The translations under genes and the position numbers were made by a program. A model generated the notes under the pieces. It did not search any database. It had not been told where the DNA came from and saw nothing but the letters and a program-made list of their open reading frames with translations. This document shows, piece by piece, positions 54,243-63,336 of a stretch of DNA of 64,000 nt. The stretch comes from JADCRZ01 sp037718865 (GTDB taxonomy: Bacteria > Bacteroidota > Bacteroidia > Chitinophagales > Chitinophagaceae). The DNA lies in NCBI GenBank assembly GCA_037718865.1, contig JBBJMP010000010.1, positions 62,001 to 126,000 of the forward strand, read 5' to 3'. How positions within the stretch are numbered: position 1 is the first letter of the stretch; each line of letters begins with the position of its first letter.

Positions 54243-56276
54243 TTATTTCTTCAGCTCTTCCAATTTCTTCTGCATTCCGAACATCTCGTCCCTTAAGCGT
54301 GCGGCTTCCATAAAGTCCAGGTCTCTTGCCGCTTTTTCCATTTCTTTTTTAATCTTTCCGATGGCCTTTTGCATTTGGGGAATGGTTTGATAGGTTTCCT
54401 GATCTTCCGCTGCCACGGTAATGCCATTGCCTTGTATTGCATAAGAAGAAACAGGATTATACCCTTTAATTTCAAGCACAGAAGTCTGCGCAAAAACCTG
54501 TTCCTTACTTTTAATAACTGTCCTTGGAGTTATGCCGTGTTCCATGTTAAACGCAACTTGTTTTTCCCTTCTCCGGTTGGTTTCATCAATAGTCTTTTGC
54601 ATGCTTTCGGTAATGGTATCGGCATAAAAGATCACAAATCCATCCACATTCCTGGCTGCACGTCCTGCCGTTTGCGTTAACGACTTTTCATTACGCAAAA
54701 AGCCTTCCTTATCGGCATCCAGAATAGCCACAAGGGCAACTTCAGGAAGGTCTAATCCTTCACGTAACAAATTCACACCAACCAATACATCGATCTCACC
54801 TAAGCGCAGTTGCCTTAATATCTCTACCCTTTCAAGCGTATCTACCTCGCTGTGGATGTATTTTGACTTAATATTAATACGGTGTAGGTATTTATCCATT
54901 TCTTCTGCCATGCGCTTGGTAAGTGTGGTCACCAGAACCCGGTCTCCTTTGGTTACACACTTGTCAATTTCATCCAGCAAGTCATCTACCTGATTAATAC
55001 TCGGGCGAATAACGATCGGCGGTTCCAGCAAGCCGGTGGGCCTAACCACCTGTTCAACAACCACACCTCCGGTTTTCTCCAGTTCATAATCACCCGGAGT
55101 TGCTGAAACATAAATGGTCTGGTGAAGCATAGACTCAAACTCGTGAAAATTCAGCGGCCGGTTATCTAAAGCGCTTGGTAAACGAAAACCAAAATCTACC
55201 AGTATCAGCTTACGGCTTCTGTCGCCCCCATACATACCACTTACCTGGGGAATGGTTTGATGGCTTTCATCAACAACACATAAAAAATCTTTGGGAAAGT
55301 AATCCAGCAGGCAGAAGGGCCGTGAGCCGGGAGTGCGCCTGTCAAAAAAGCGGGAGTAATTTTCCACTCCATTGCAATACCCCAATTCGCGGATCATCTC
55401 TACATCGTAATTTACCCTTTCGCTTATACGCTGCCCTTCAATGAATTTACCTGTGCTTTTAAAATAGTCTACCTGTGCCGCACATTCATCCTGTATCTCG
55501 GCCAACACCTGCTGAAGCATATCTTTAGGAGCAAGGTATAGATTGGCAGGGAAGATCGCAGCATTTTCAACCGTGCTTATGCGTTTACCGCTCGCCAGTT
55601 CCAGGGTTTCAATAGTGTCTATCTCATCACCGAAAAAGCTTACTCTTAGTCCATAATCAACATAGGGCAGGTTTATATCAATGGTATCTCCTTTTACGCG
55701 GAAGCTGCCGCGACCGAAATCCCCCTGTGTCCGCGAATAGAGAGCATTTACGAGGCCGTGTAAAAATCCCTGCCGTGATATGGTTTGACCTCGCTGAATA
55801 CGGATAATGCCGTTTTCAAATTGTACGGGGTTACCGATACCATAGATGCAACTAACGCTAGCCACCACGATAATGTCCCTGCGGCCACTCAGCAGTTGAG
55901 TGGTAGCGTGAAGCCGAAGCTTATCCAGTTCCTCATTGATTGAAAGATCTTTCTCGATGTATGTATCACTGACCGGCATATAGGCTTCCGGCTGGTAATA
56001 ATCGTAATAACTAACAAAATAACCGACGGCGTTGTCCGGAAAGAACTGTTTAAACTCCCCGTATAATTGAGCCACCAGTGTTTTGTTATGGGTTAATACC
56101 AGTGTGGGCCTTTGCACATTTTGAATAACATTGGCAATCGTAAATGTTTTTCCTGAGCCGGTTACGCCAAGTAAGGTTTGGAACCGCTCACCCTCAAGTA
56201 ATCCCTGAGTAAGTCCTCTTATGGCCTCAGGCTGATCGCCTGCAGGTTTGTATGGGGAATGTAATTTAAAAGACAT
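54243..56276 (-). CDS. uvrB: Excinuclease ABC subunit B
   Basis: The product is 677 residues, the normal length. Walker A is in LLGVTGSGKTFTIANV. The beta-hairpin reads YYDYYQPEAYMP, the DESHQTIPQVSGMY segment carries Walker B, and the helicase motif VGVNLLREGLDLPEVALV and the QTAGRAARN motif follow. The C-terminal UVR domain (KEMEKAARDLDFMEAARLRDEM) binds UvrC. It handles DNA-damage verification in nucleotide excision repair in the cytosol. It is followed by no other uvr gene. Confidence 0.97.
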   Translation of the reverse strand: MSFKLHSPYKPAGDQPEAIRGLTQGLLEGERFQTLLGVTGSGKTFTIANVIQNVQRPTLVLTHNKTLVAQLYGEFKQFFPDNAVGYFVSYYDYYQPEAYMPVSDTYIEKDLSINEELDKLRLHATTQLLSGRRDIIVVASVSCIYGIGNPVQFENGIIRIQRGQTISRQGFLHGLVNALYSRTQGDFGRGSFRVKGDTIDINLPYVDYGLRVSFFGDEIDTIETLELASGKRISTVENAAIFPANLYLAPKDMLQQVLAEIQDECAAQVDYFKSTGKFIEGQRISERVNYDVEMIRELGYCNGVENYSRFFDRRTPGSRPFCLLDYFPKDFLCVVDESHQTIPQVSGMYGGDRSRKLILVDFGFRLPSALDNRPLNFHEFESMLHQTIYVSATPGDYELEKTGGVVVEQVVRPTGLLEPPIVIRPSINQVDDLLDEIDKCVTKGDRVLVTTLTKRMAEEMDKYLHRINIKSKYIHSEVDTLERVEILRQLRLGEIDVLVGVNLLREGLDLPEVALVAILDADKEGFLRNEKSLTQTAGRAARNVDGFVIFYADTITESMQKTIDETNRRREKQVAFNMEHGITPRTVIKSKEQVFAQTSVLEIKGYNPVSSYAIQGNGITVAAEDQETYQTIPQMQKAIGKIKKEMEKAARDLDFMEAARLRDEMFGMQKKLEELKK

Positions 56277-56373
56277 GGTAATAAGAAGCAGGCCGCAATT
56301 TAATATTATTTAATCTAACGGTTCCCCGGTCCAGCACTTCTACGTCAGCCAGGGTGCGCTTACACTAAACAAA

Positions 56374-58872
56374 TCACTGTTTTGATTTCAGCTGGGTAGA
56401 TTCTTTTACCATTGTACTGGAGGAGTCGGGTTTTACATTATCTTTTTTCTTTAAGGCAAGATTAAAAGGATCCCAGCTTATCTTTGCCTTGCCGTCATCT
56501 CCGGTCCGGGCACGTAACCTCAGGCTCACGCCGTTTTTTTTGTTGATCCCTTTGTTTTTTAGATTATAATCTTTTTCATCTTTTGTCAGATTATTCAACG
56601 GGATCTGGATGCTGAGGTCTGTTCCTTTTTTTATATCATAAATTCCTTCTACAAACATGGTAAGCACGGACGATTGGATCTCCATACGGTTAACCTTTAT
56701 CTCAGAACCATTTACCTGTAATCTATCCTTTAACTCGGCAAACCGGACATGAGAAAAATCTCTTTTTTTAAAGGCCGTTTGTGAAATTTTTTCTACAGGT
56801 TCAAAATTATTAAGTTCGCCATTTTTTAGACGGATGTCAATAATTCCTTTCAGGCTGTTTTCCACGATAGTAGCCTTATTCGTTATGTAGCCGGTAACAT
56901 CGACCTGCGCATATAAACGCCCACCTAAATTTTTATCTGTAACCCCATCCTGGCCAAAATTATTAAATGCAGTAAATATTTTAGCAACATCTACATTTTC
57001 CATGTCTGCATGAAGTTTAATGGAATTGTGAACAGCTTCTTCAAGCATAGAGCCATTAAGCGTCAGCGTTCCGCCGGAATGCTGCACCAACACATCCCTA
57101 ATCGAAACCAGACGATCGCTTAACCTTATTCTTGCAGCAACATTGGTTGCATCGAACTTTTTGTATATCAGCCGCTCGGCATTCAATTGCAGGTCCACAT
57201 TACAGTCTTGTAACATCCTGTCAATCTGCTTTGCAAATTTCAGCATTTTTCTCTTTGATGACCTGTCTGAACCTGCTGACCGCTTACCAAGAAAGGTTAC
57301 AAAATCGCCCAGGTTTAATTTTTGAGATGTTATGTTCCAGTTCAGCAGTAATTTTTCCGGATTTTTGTCAATAAGCGACACGAGATTCTTAATCTCTCCA
57401 TTCATTATTAACTGGCTGTTGCCGGCGCTTGCTTTTAATTGTTTCACGTACACATCTTTGTCTTCAAATACCAGCTTACCGCTACAATTTGAAAGCAAGA
57501 GATTACGTGGTACATATCTGATTGCGGCATCCTTCAACACCACGTTTCCATGTATACTAGCTTCTGCAGTGTCTCCTTCCAGGATCAGACCACGGTACCT
57601 GACGTCCACATCGCAATGACCCTTAATGAAATCTATGGTACTAGATCCCAGGAGATCGTTTGCCGTATTAAGCTTAAACGATGAACGCAGATCGCATTCG
57701 AGTACAGGATGCTCCAGGTTGGTAATATTTATAGTGTCCGATTTTAAGGGAACACCTTCCCACTTTCCCGAAAATGAAGTAAAACTAAATCCCGAATTCT
57801 TATCCACCCGCCGCTCTTCTTTTAGCAGCTGATTACTAAATTTACCAACAAATGACGCTTCTGTAAACTCGCCTATCGGTGTACCAATGTTATTATTTTT
57901 TACAACTACTTCCAGGTTCACCAACGGAATTCTGTTCGGCCTTGTTCTTCCATCTATGGTAACATTTATCTTTATAGGCTTTTGAATGGCAAAACTGTCC
58001 AGCTTGCCGCTGATATTATTGCTTACCAGGGTAGAGGCGTTCCTAAAATATATATTGTCAGTGTTAATAGCCAGATAATACAAGGGAGGTGCTTCATCCA
58101 AATCAAACATGCCTGATAAACGGAAGGGATGGTCATCAATATTTAAGACAATATTTTTAAATGAAAGTCTTTTCATTAACCGGTCAACAGTAACCCGGAA
58201 TTTTCCCTCCAGCGGCTTTTCTTTAATAAAACTTCCATTTCCGGTATTAAAAGCCAGGTTATGTACAAGCATATCCGTTTTTACATTCAATTCCAGTGAT
58301 GTTTGATTTGTTTTAATATCACATTTTAACCTTCCGATATCAAAATCGTACAGTTTGCTCCGGTGCTGAAGATCCATTACCAGGCGAACACTTTTAAGTT
58401 CAATATCCGGTAATTGCAATTTGGACTTTCCGCCGTTGCCAGCCTTATCATCTTGGGAAGAAAACATGTATTCATTCGTGTAACCGGTTGAATCACTGAA
58501 CACGTACACAGATGCTTTTTCTACAATAACCTTTTTGATTTCCGGCTCACCGGAGAACAGGCTGAAAAAACCTAACCGTATAAATATTTTTTCTGCCTTT
58601 AAGAGATCATGGTGATGCTGTTTCCACATGGTATCCCTTATAATTACCTGGGATAGCCGTAAAGAGACATGTGGAAAGGTACTAATGAGGCTGGGTTCAA
58701 GGTCGCTGATCTTTATTTCGCCCTTGATCCGGCTATTCAATTCAGTGGTTACCCGCTTAACAATACTTTTTTTGTTAAAAAATACATAAGTCCATACTAT
58801 GATCCAGAGGCCCACAAAAATGGCCAATACCCATTTAAGCACTCTAAATGCTGATCGTAAATATACTTTCAA
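56374..58872 (-). CDS. AsmA-family inner-membrane protein with large periplasmic domain
   Basis: The product is 832 residues, from a TTG start at 58872 (read as methionine, MKVYLRSAFRVLKWVLAIF), because an in-frame stop precedes it and no ATG is near. One transmembrane helix at about 12-32 anchors it. The N-terminal domain reads NSRIKGEIKISDLEPSLIST, the AsmA signature, and the C-terminal AsmA_2-like part has ELNNFEPVEKIS and MEIQSSVLTMFVEGIYDIKK. Such proteins are thought to move phospholipids between membranes, forming long beta-taco grooves. The gene lies upstream of uvrB by 98 bases on the same strand. Confidence 0.85.
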   Translation of the reverse strand: MKVYLRSAFRVLKWVLAIFVGLWIIVWTYVFFNKKSIVKRVTTELNSRIKGEIKISDLEPSLISTFPHVSLRLSQVIIRDTMWKQHHHDLLKAEKIFIRLGFFSLFSGEPEIKKVIVEKASVYVFSDSTGYTNEYMFSSQDDKAGNGGKSKLQLPDIELKSVRLVMDLQHRSKLYDFDIGRLKCDIKTNQTSLELNVKTDMLVHNLAFNTGNGSFIKEKPLEGKFRVTVDRLMKRLSFKNIVLNIDDHPFRLSGMFDLDEAPPLYYLAINTDNIYFRNASTLVSNNISGKLDSFAIQKPIKINVTIDGRTRPNRIPLVNLEVVVKNNNIGTPIGEFTEASFVGKFSNQLLKEERRVDKNSGFSFTSFSGKWEGVPLKSDTINITNLEHPVLECDLRSSFKLNTANDLLGSSTIDFIKGHCDVDVRYRGLILEGDTAEASIHGNVVLKDAAIRYVPRNLLLSNCSGKLVFEDKDVYVKQLKASAGNSQLIMNGEIKNLVSLIDKNPEKLLLNWNITSQKLNLGDFVTFLGKRSAGSDRSSKRKMLKFAKQIDRMLQDCNVDLQLNAERLIYKKFDATNVAARIRLSDRLVSIRDVLVQHSGGTLTLNGSMLEEAVHNSIKLHADMENVDVAKIFTAFNNFGQDGVTDKNLGGRLYAQVDVTGYITNKATIVENSLKGIIDIRLKNGELNNFEPVEKISQTAFKKRDFSHVRFAELKDRLQVNGSEIKVNRMEIQSSVLTMFVEGIYDIKKGTDLSIQIPLNNLTKDEKDYNLKNKGINKKNGVSLRLRARTGDDGKAKISWDPFNLALKKKDNVKPDSSSTMVKESTQLKSKQ

Positions 58873-59062
58873 AAGATGTGTAATTTAGTTTGTGAGGCGA
58901 GTAAGGGGTTAGTACTAAATTAAACAAAAGAACGCCAGATGAGTTGATTCATTGTAAAATTTATACTAATACGTAAAAACATTAACAGTTTACCTGTACA
59001 AACATATCTAAATATTATTTATATAATTACTTAGGTTAAGGCAAAGTCATACTTCTAACCGG

Positions 59063-59518
59063 CTAATCTTCGGATTCGCGCAAATGGACATTCCGTCCAA
59101 TGTAAGCTGCATAGTCAGGAAGGATCGTTTCGTATTCCTTGTGCATCAGAGGTGAAGTAAATATAAAATCCGCAGTTGCCCTGTCGCAGGCTACAGGTAT
59201 GTTCCAGACTACAGCTAAACGGAGCAGGGCTTTTATATCGGGGTCATGCGGCTGGGCTTCCATCGGATCCCAGAAAAAGATCAACACATCAATATTGCCT
59301 TCAGCAAGTTTTGCTCCCACCTGCTGGTCTCCTCCTAAGGGGCCGCTCATAAATTTTGTTACCGATTGGTCCAATGCATTTTCAATCAAAGTTCCCGTTG
59401 TACCGGTAGCATATAAGCGATGCCTCGATAAAATATGCTTATTGCTAACTGCCCATTCAACAATTTCCGATTTCTTATTATCGTGAGCCACCATGGCAAT
59501 CCGCTTGCGGTCATTCAT
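59063..59518 (-). CDS. mgsA: Methylglyoxal synthase
   Basis: The start at the ATG at 59518 (MNDRKRIAMVAHDNKKSEIVEWA) gives 151 residues. The enzyme converts dihydroxyacetone phosphate to methylglyoxal, a bypass of lower glycolysis. GTTGTLIENA binds the phosphate, and MSGPLGGDQQVGAKLAEG carries the catalytic aspartate. FFWDPMEAQPHDPDIKALLRLA is the family signature and DRATADFIFTSPLM lies near the end. It is cytosolic and stands alone. Confidence 0.95.
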   Translation of the reverse strand: MNDRKRIAMVAHDNKKSEIVEWAVSNKHILSRHRLYATGTTGTLIENALDQSVTKFMSGPLGGDQQVGAKLAEGNIDVLIFFWDPMEAQPHDPDIKALLRLAVVWNIPVACDRATADFIFTSPLMHKEYETILPDYAAYIGRNVHLRESED

Positions 59519-59663
59519 TTTTCTGACTTGCATTAGCACTGGTTTGATCTATGAAACAATGTCATTTTACCATTTAAGTAACACACCGCCCTAAAATCTT
59601 CTCTCCACTTTTTACGTTAACTGGCTGAGCTAAAATTGAACAATACCCAATTTGTTGCCTTCT

Positions 59664-60281
59664 ATGAAGCTAGTCCATTTTCTCCTTTTCCCCTCTTTCT
59701 TTTATCTGCCTGCGCTAGGACAGAAAATAGCTGTTCCACTCTTTTCCCCTGCAGTTGATACAGGAAGTGCTGTTATAATATTATCGGCACATACGGTTCG
59801 AAAAGACAATTATATTTTATTAAAATGGGCGTTTGAAGGTCTTGGAAAGGATATCTTTTTCAATATCGAACGAAGTTATCCGGGTAAAGAATTTGAAGTT
59901 ATCGCTGTTCTTAAAGCATCGGCCGATAAAATCTTTTATGAATTTGTTGATGAAAAACCTGGAACAAGGAATACATACCGGGTAAAAATGGTGATGCCTG
60001 ATAGAACTGTATATTCATCAGTCATTACAGCAGGCATTACTGGAGGAAGAGTCTTTTGTACAATCTATCCCAACCCTGTCGACAGGCTGCTCATTGTCAG
60101 GTCTGACTTTAGTATACATCTTCGAATAATTGATGAAGTCGGTAAATTAAGAGTGAGCAGGCCATACGAACCAGGCCTGCATCTGGTTGATCTTTCTGAA
60201 TTGGAAAAAGGAATTTATTCCATACATCTTTCTCAAAAGGAATCCAACAGGATCATTACGCAAAAATTAGTTAAACATTAG
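59664..60281 (+). CDS. Secreted protein with type IX sorting domain
   Basis: The ATG at 59664 starts MKLVHFLLFPSFFYLPALGQ, a signal peptide, and 205 residues in all. The middle part (VRKDNYILLKWAFEGLGKDI, FNIERSYPGKEFEVIA) is a fibronectin-III-like fold. The C-terminus has the type IX secretion signal: YPNPVDRLLIVRSDF, GKLR, then GLHLVDLSELEKGIYSIHLSQK and ITQKLVKH. It is exported by Sec and then across the outer membrane, where the sorting domain is removed or anchored. No enzymatic domain is visible, so it may be a small adhesin or sensor module. A dispersed leader-hairpin element follows. Confidence 0.85.
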   Translation: MKLVHFLLFPSFFYLPALGQKIAVPLFSPAVDTGSAVIILSAHTVRKDNYILLKWAFEGLGKDIFFNIERSYPGKEFEVIAVLKASADKIFYEFVDEKPGTRNTYRVKMVMPDRTVYSSVITAGITGGRVFCTIYPNPVDRLLIVRSDFSIHLRIIDEVGKLRVSRPYEPGLHLVDLSELEKGIYSIHLSQKESNRIITQKLVKH

Positions 60282-60352
60282 GAAAACAGTAAGTAAAACT
60301 ACTCAAACTGTAAAAAATATTGATTAATTCGTTTTTATCCGTTAATATTACA

Positions 60353-60415
60353 ACGGTTTTTCATAGGATATTGGATTTTAAAACGGGGTTGAATGTCTAT
60401 TCTGACCCCTTTTTC
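60353..60415 (+). terminator. Dispersed leader-hairpin element, copy 4
   Basis: The leader CGGTTTTTCATAGGATATTG, continuing to GATTTTAAAACGG, precedes a hairpin at 60385-60409 with GGGGT...ACCCC and TGAAT...ATTCT pairing, then five Ts. The stem differs from copy 3 at paired positions on both arms. It lies 70 bases after the secreted protein gene. Confidence 0.75.
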
Positions 60416-60497
60416 ATTTTAAAGCATTAAGGTTTTCAAATTTTCCCCCTGGTAAATGTAATAATGAATCTTTTCCTTAGGGCAAGGCCTATGAAAC

Positions 60498-60523
60498 AAA
60501 AAAAAACGGCCACCTGGACCGTT
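60498..60523 (-). terminator. recA terminator
   Basis: On the minus strand AACGGTCC, AGGT loop and GGCCGTT form a stem with one bulge, followed by nine Ts (the A-run at 60498-60506 on the plus strand). It lies about 35 bases after the recA stop codon. Confidence 0.7.
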
Positions 60524-60555
60524 TCATTATTAACCCATCTGCATCTAATGTAACT

Positions 60556-61557
60556 TTATACTGCTGCCGCTTCAGCGATCTTGGCTCTGATTTTTCCTTC
60601 AAGTTCCGCGGCTAGTTCCGGGTTATCCTGAATCAGTTGTTTTACCGCGTCTCTGCCCTGACCTAATTTGGCCGTATCATAGCTGAACCAGCTTCCGCTT
60701 TTTTGTATAACTCCAAGTTCGACTCCCATATCGATAATCTCACCCATCTTGCTGATGCCTTCGCCAAAAATAATATCAAATTCTGCCTGCCTGAAAGGTG
60801 GGGCAACCTTGTTTTTAACAACTTTGACCTTCACCCTGTTACCTACTGCTTCTTCGCCATCTTTAATCTGGGCCATCCTCCGTATATCCAAACGAACGGA
60901 AGAATAAAATTTCAACGCATTTCCGCCAGTTGTCGTCTCAGGGTTCCCAAACATCACTCCGATCTTTTCCCTTAACTGGTTAATAAAAATACATATGGTA
61001 TTGGTTTTACTTATGGTGGCCGTCAGCTTTCTTAAGGCCTGGCTCATTAGCCTGGCTTGCAGTCCCATCTTAGTATCGCCCATTTCACCTTCTAATTCTC
61101 CTTTCGGTACGAGAGCTGCAACGGAATCAATGACCACAACGTCAACGGCACCTGATAATATCAACCGGTCAGCAATTTCCAAACCTTGCTCGCCGTAGTC
61201 AGGCTGTGAGATTAGCAGGTTGTCCACATCGACCCCAAGTTTTTTAGCATAAGCACTATCAAAGGCATGTTCGGCATCGATGATCGCACACATCCCTCCT
61301 TTTTTTTGTGCTTCTGCAATCACATGAATAGCAATGGTGGTCTTTCCGGATGATTCCGGTCCGTAAATCTCGACTATTCTTCCCCTGGGCAATCCGCCAA
61401 TTCCCAAGGCTACATCCAGACCGATGGAGCCCGTTGAAACAACCTCCTGTGGTTCCTGTGACCGTTCATTCATCATCATCACACTGCCCTTCCCGAAATC
61501 CTTATCAATTTTATCAATGGTCAGTTTCAGTGCCTTCAGTTTTTCAGCGTGTACCAT
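60556..61557 (-). CDS. recA: Recombinase A
   Basis: The product is 333 residues. Walker A is YGPESSGKTTIAIHVI (residues 65-80). Walker B is VDVVVIDSVAALVPK, loop L1 is EGEMGDTKMGLQARLMSQALRKL, and loop L2 is EKIGVMFGNPETTTGGNALKFYSS. The C-terminal domain closes with EIIDMGVELGVIQKSGSWFSY and an acidic-basic tail. This is the strand-exchange and SOS co-protease protein. It has its own promoter at 61577 and terminator at 60498. No lexA-like gene is nearby. Confidence 0.97.
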   Translation of the reverse strand: MVHAEKLKALKLTIDKIDKDFGKGSVMMMNERSQEPQEVVSTGSIGLDVALGIGGLPRGRIVEIYGPESSGKTTIAIHVIAEAQKKGGMCAIIDAEHAFDSAYAKKLGVDVDNLLISQPDYGEQGLEIADRLILSGAVDVVVIDSVAALVPKGELEGEMGDTKMGLQARLMSQALRKLTATISKTNTICIFINQLREKIGVMFGNPETTTGGNALKFYSSVRLDIRRMAQIKDGEEAVGNRVKVKVVKNKVAPPFRQAEFDIIFGEGISKMGEIIDMGVELGVIQKSGSWFSYDTAKLGQGRDAVKQLIQDNPELAAELEGKIRAKIAEAAAV

Positions 61558-61576
61558 AATTTTAAAGATTTATATC

Positions 61577-61606
61577 CAAATTTATCGAATGGGTAAAGTT
61601 AACAGA
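61577..61606 (-). promoter_or_regulatory. recA promoter
   Basis: Read on the minus strand, TCTG (61606-61603), an 18-base spacer and TAAATTTG (61584-61577) match the Bacteroidota promoter closely. The start codon is 19 bases beyond. Confidence 0.6.
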
Positions 61607-61992
61607 TTTTATTTATGCACACTAATATTTTTAGTAAAACAAAACTAAATTTTTAGGCATTGCGGCATCGATCACCTGATCGATGCTGTTCACTCTTTCT
61701 GCTTTCGGATCCAAATTAATATCCTTTTCATGAATACGGATTGGTTAAATAACCCTTTTTCTATTCGGCAGTATATTTAAATAATAAAGCTGCGTGAGAA
61801 TCCACACAGCTTTTAGTTTAGGTGACAGTTCGGCCAGAGAAGGGCACCCATCAATCATTTCATTTAGTTTTCCATTGTGTCCTACACAAATTAACCTTCA
61901 GTTCGCTATATTTACCTTCCTAAATAATATTTGAAATCAGGGTAATCGTTATTACCTATTTTTATGGTTGTTCACATGAAAGGTAAGTAAGT
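61607..61992. other. Intergenic region recA-adk with a perfect palindrome and a terminator-like hairpin
   Basis: GCATCGATCA-CC-TGATCGATGC at 61665-61686 is a perfect inverted repeat with 10-base arms, about 110 bases before the recA start. On the minus strand the same bases read as a protein-like frame with no start (NLDPKAERVNSIDQVIDAAM), so it may instead be part of a lost gene. A second hairpin, AAGCTG-C-GTG...CAC-A-CAGCTT at about 61787-61812, is followed by Ts on the plus strand. Confidence 0.45.
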
Positions 61993-62586
61993 ATGTTTAA
62001 TTTTATACTATTTGGTCCTCCGGGAAGCGGGAAGGGCACACAGTCTGAAAGATTAATATCCAAATACAGTGTAAAACATCTTTCGACTGGTGACCTGTTG
62101 CGTAGTGAGATTGCAGGCCAGACAAAATTAGGACTGGAAGCAAAAAGTTTTATGGATAAAGGTGAGCTGGTTCCCGATGAAGTGGTCATCGGTATGATTA
62201 GTTCTGCACTGGACGTAAACCGCGATAGCCGGGGCTTCTTATTTGATGGTTTCCCCCGTACCGAAGCACAGGCACGTGCACTGGACGTATTATTACAACT
62301 TAAAAATACTTCTATAAGCATGGTACTCGCCCTCGAAGTAAGTGAGGACGAACTGGTTAAACGCCTGCTAAACCGTGGACTTACTTCAGGTCGTACCGAT
62401 GATGTTGATGAAAAAGTGATCAGGGCAAGAATCGCCGAATATCATAGGAAAACGTCGGCCGTAGCTCAGTATTATAGCCAGGTCGGCAAGGTGATGCATG
62501 TAGGAGGAGAGGGAAGCGAAGATGACATATTTCGCGCACTGTGCCATAAGATCGACCAGAAGAAAGCCGAAGTGGTTGAGCAGTAA
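61993..62586 (+). CDS. adk: Adenylate kinase, short form
   Basis: The product is 197 residues. The P-loop is GPPGSGKGTQ (residues 8-17). The AMP-binding region has HLSTGDLLRSEI and the conserved DGFPRTEAQARAL motif. The lid is short (RLLNRGLTSGRTDDVDE) and lacks the zinc cysteines of the long form. The enzyme equilibrates ATP and AMP with ADP in the cytosol. The nearest genes are recA, divergent, and a DinB-like gene 82 bases downstream on the same strand. Confidence 0.96.
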   Translation: MFNFILFGPPGSGKGTQSERLISKYSVKHLSTGDLLRSEIAGQTKLGLEAKSFMDKGELVPDEVVIGMISSALDVNRDSRGFLFDGFPRTEAQARALDVLLQLKNTSISMVLALEVSEDELVKRLLNRGLTSGRTDDVDEKVIRARIAEYHRKTSAVAQYYSQVGKVMHVGGEGSEDDIFRALCHKIDQKKAEVVEQ

Positions 62587-62668
62587 GCATAAATATAAAC
62601 CCAGGAAACGCTACACAATCGGCATGAGCGCATTATTGTAAAATCTTACTGACACCTTTTAACCAAGT

Positions 62669-63136
62669 ATGGATACCCAAAAATTGCATTTTCTTAAACA
62701 TGAATTTATTAAGCTCTTAAAGCCTCTTTCAGCGGATGCCGGCGGAAATTGGGGCGTGATGAATGGTCAGCAAATGGTAGAACACTTCGTTGATGCTGTA
62801 AAAAATGCCAGCGGAAAACTGCTACTTCCGGTAGTTAATTCTGGTGAGCGGCTTGAAAAATTCAGGGAGTTTTTATGGAGCGATTCCCCCTTCAGGGAAA
62901 ATACCCGCAATCCTCTGATGAACGAACAACCAGCTCCACTGAGACAGCCGGACATGAGCGCGGCTGTTAAAAAATTAACGATCGAACTAAACTATCTGTT
63001 CGCTGTTTTTGAAAACGATCCTTCATATACGACACAGAATCCCTTTTTCGGTGAACTGGATTACGCTGGTAATGTACAGCTGCTTCACAAGCATGCTATC
63101 CATCATTTGACTCAGTTCGGCCTGATTGGAAACTAA
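62669..63136 (+). CDS. DinB/DUF1569-like protein
   Basis: The product is 155 residues. It appears mainly helical and carries histidines in the spacing seen in the DinB/DUF1569 four-helix metal proteins: GQQMVEHFVDAVKN near residue 35 and LHKHAIHHLTQFGLI at the C-terminus. Such proteins often act as thiol-dependent or metal-dependent transferases, but no reaction can be inferred here. It is located 200 bases before paaZ on the same strand, so a link with phenylacetate breakdown is possible. Confidence 0.65.
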   Translation: MDTQKLHFLKHEFIKLLKPLSADAGGNWGVMNGQQMVEHFVDAVKNASGKLLLPVVNSGERLEKFREFLWSDSPFRENTRNPLMNEQPAPLRQPDMSAAVKKLTIELNYLFAVFENDPSYTTQNPFFGELDYAGNVQLLHKHAIHHLTQFGLIGN

Positions 63137-63292
63137 TTTCTCCGCTCCTGATGGCAATAGTATACGGTCCGTGTTTAGTGTTAGATAAAAACTCATAAAT
63201 GAAGTTCACTAATGCCTTTCCTTATATCAAATTCATAAACATGTGGCGTTGAATCTCTGCATTTTCCCAACAACTAAAGCCCCACCCATTTC

Positions 63293-63312
63293 ACTAACAA
63301 TCGTTAGTTTTG
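63293..63312 (+). promoter_or_regulatory. paaZ operator overlapping a -7 element
   Basis: ACTAAC-AATC-GTTAGT at 63293-63308 is a perfect inverted repeat with 6-base arms. A -7 match, TAGTTTTG, covers 63305-63312 and so overlaps its right arm. The paaZ start is 24 bases beyond. The dyad resembles sites of TetR-type phenylacetate regulators (PaaR) and would block transcription. No regulator gene is in the window. Confidence 0.5.
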
Positions 63313-63336
63313 CTTTTAATCGATAAGCGAATTAGC

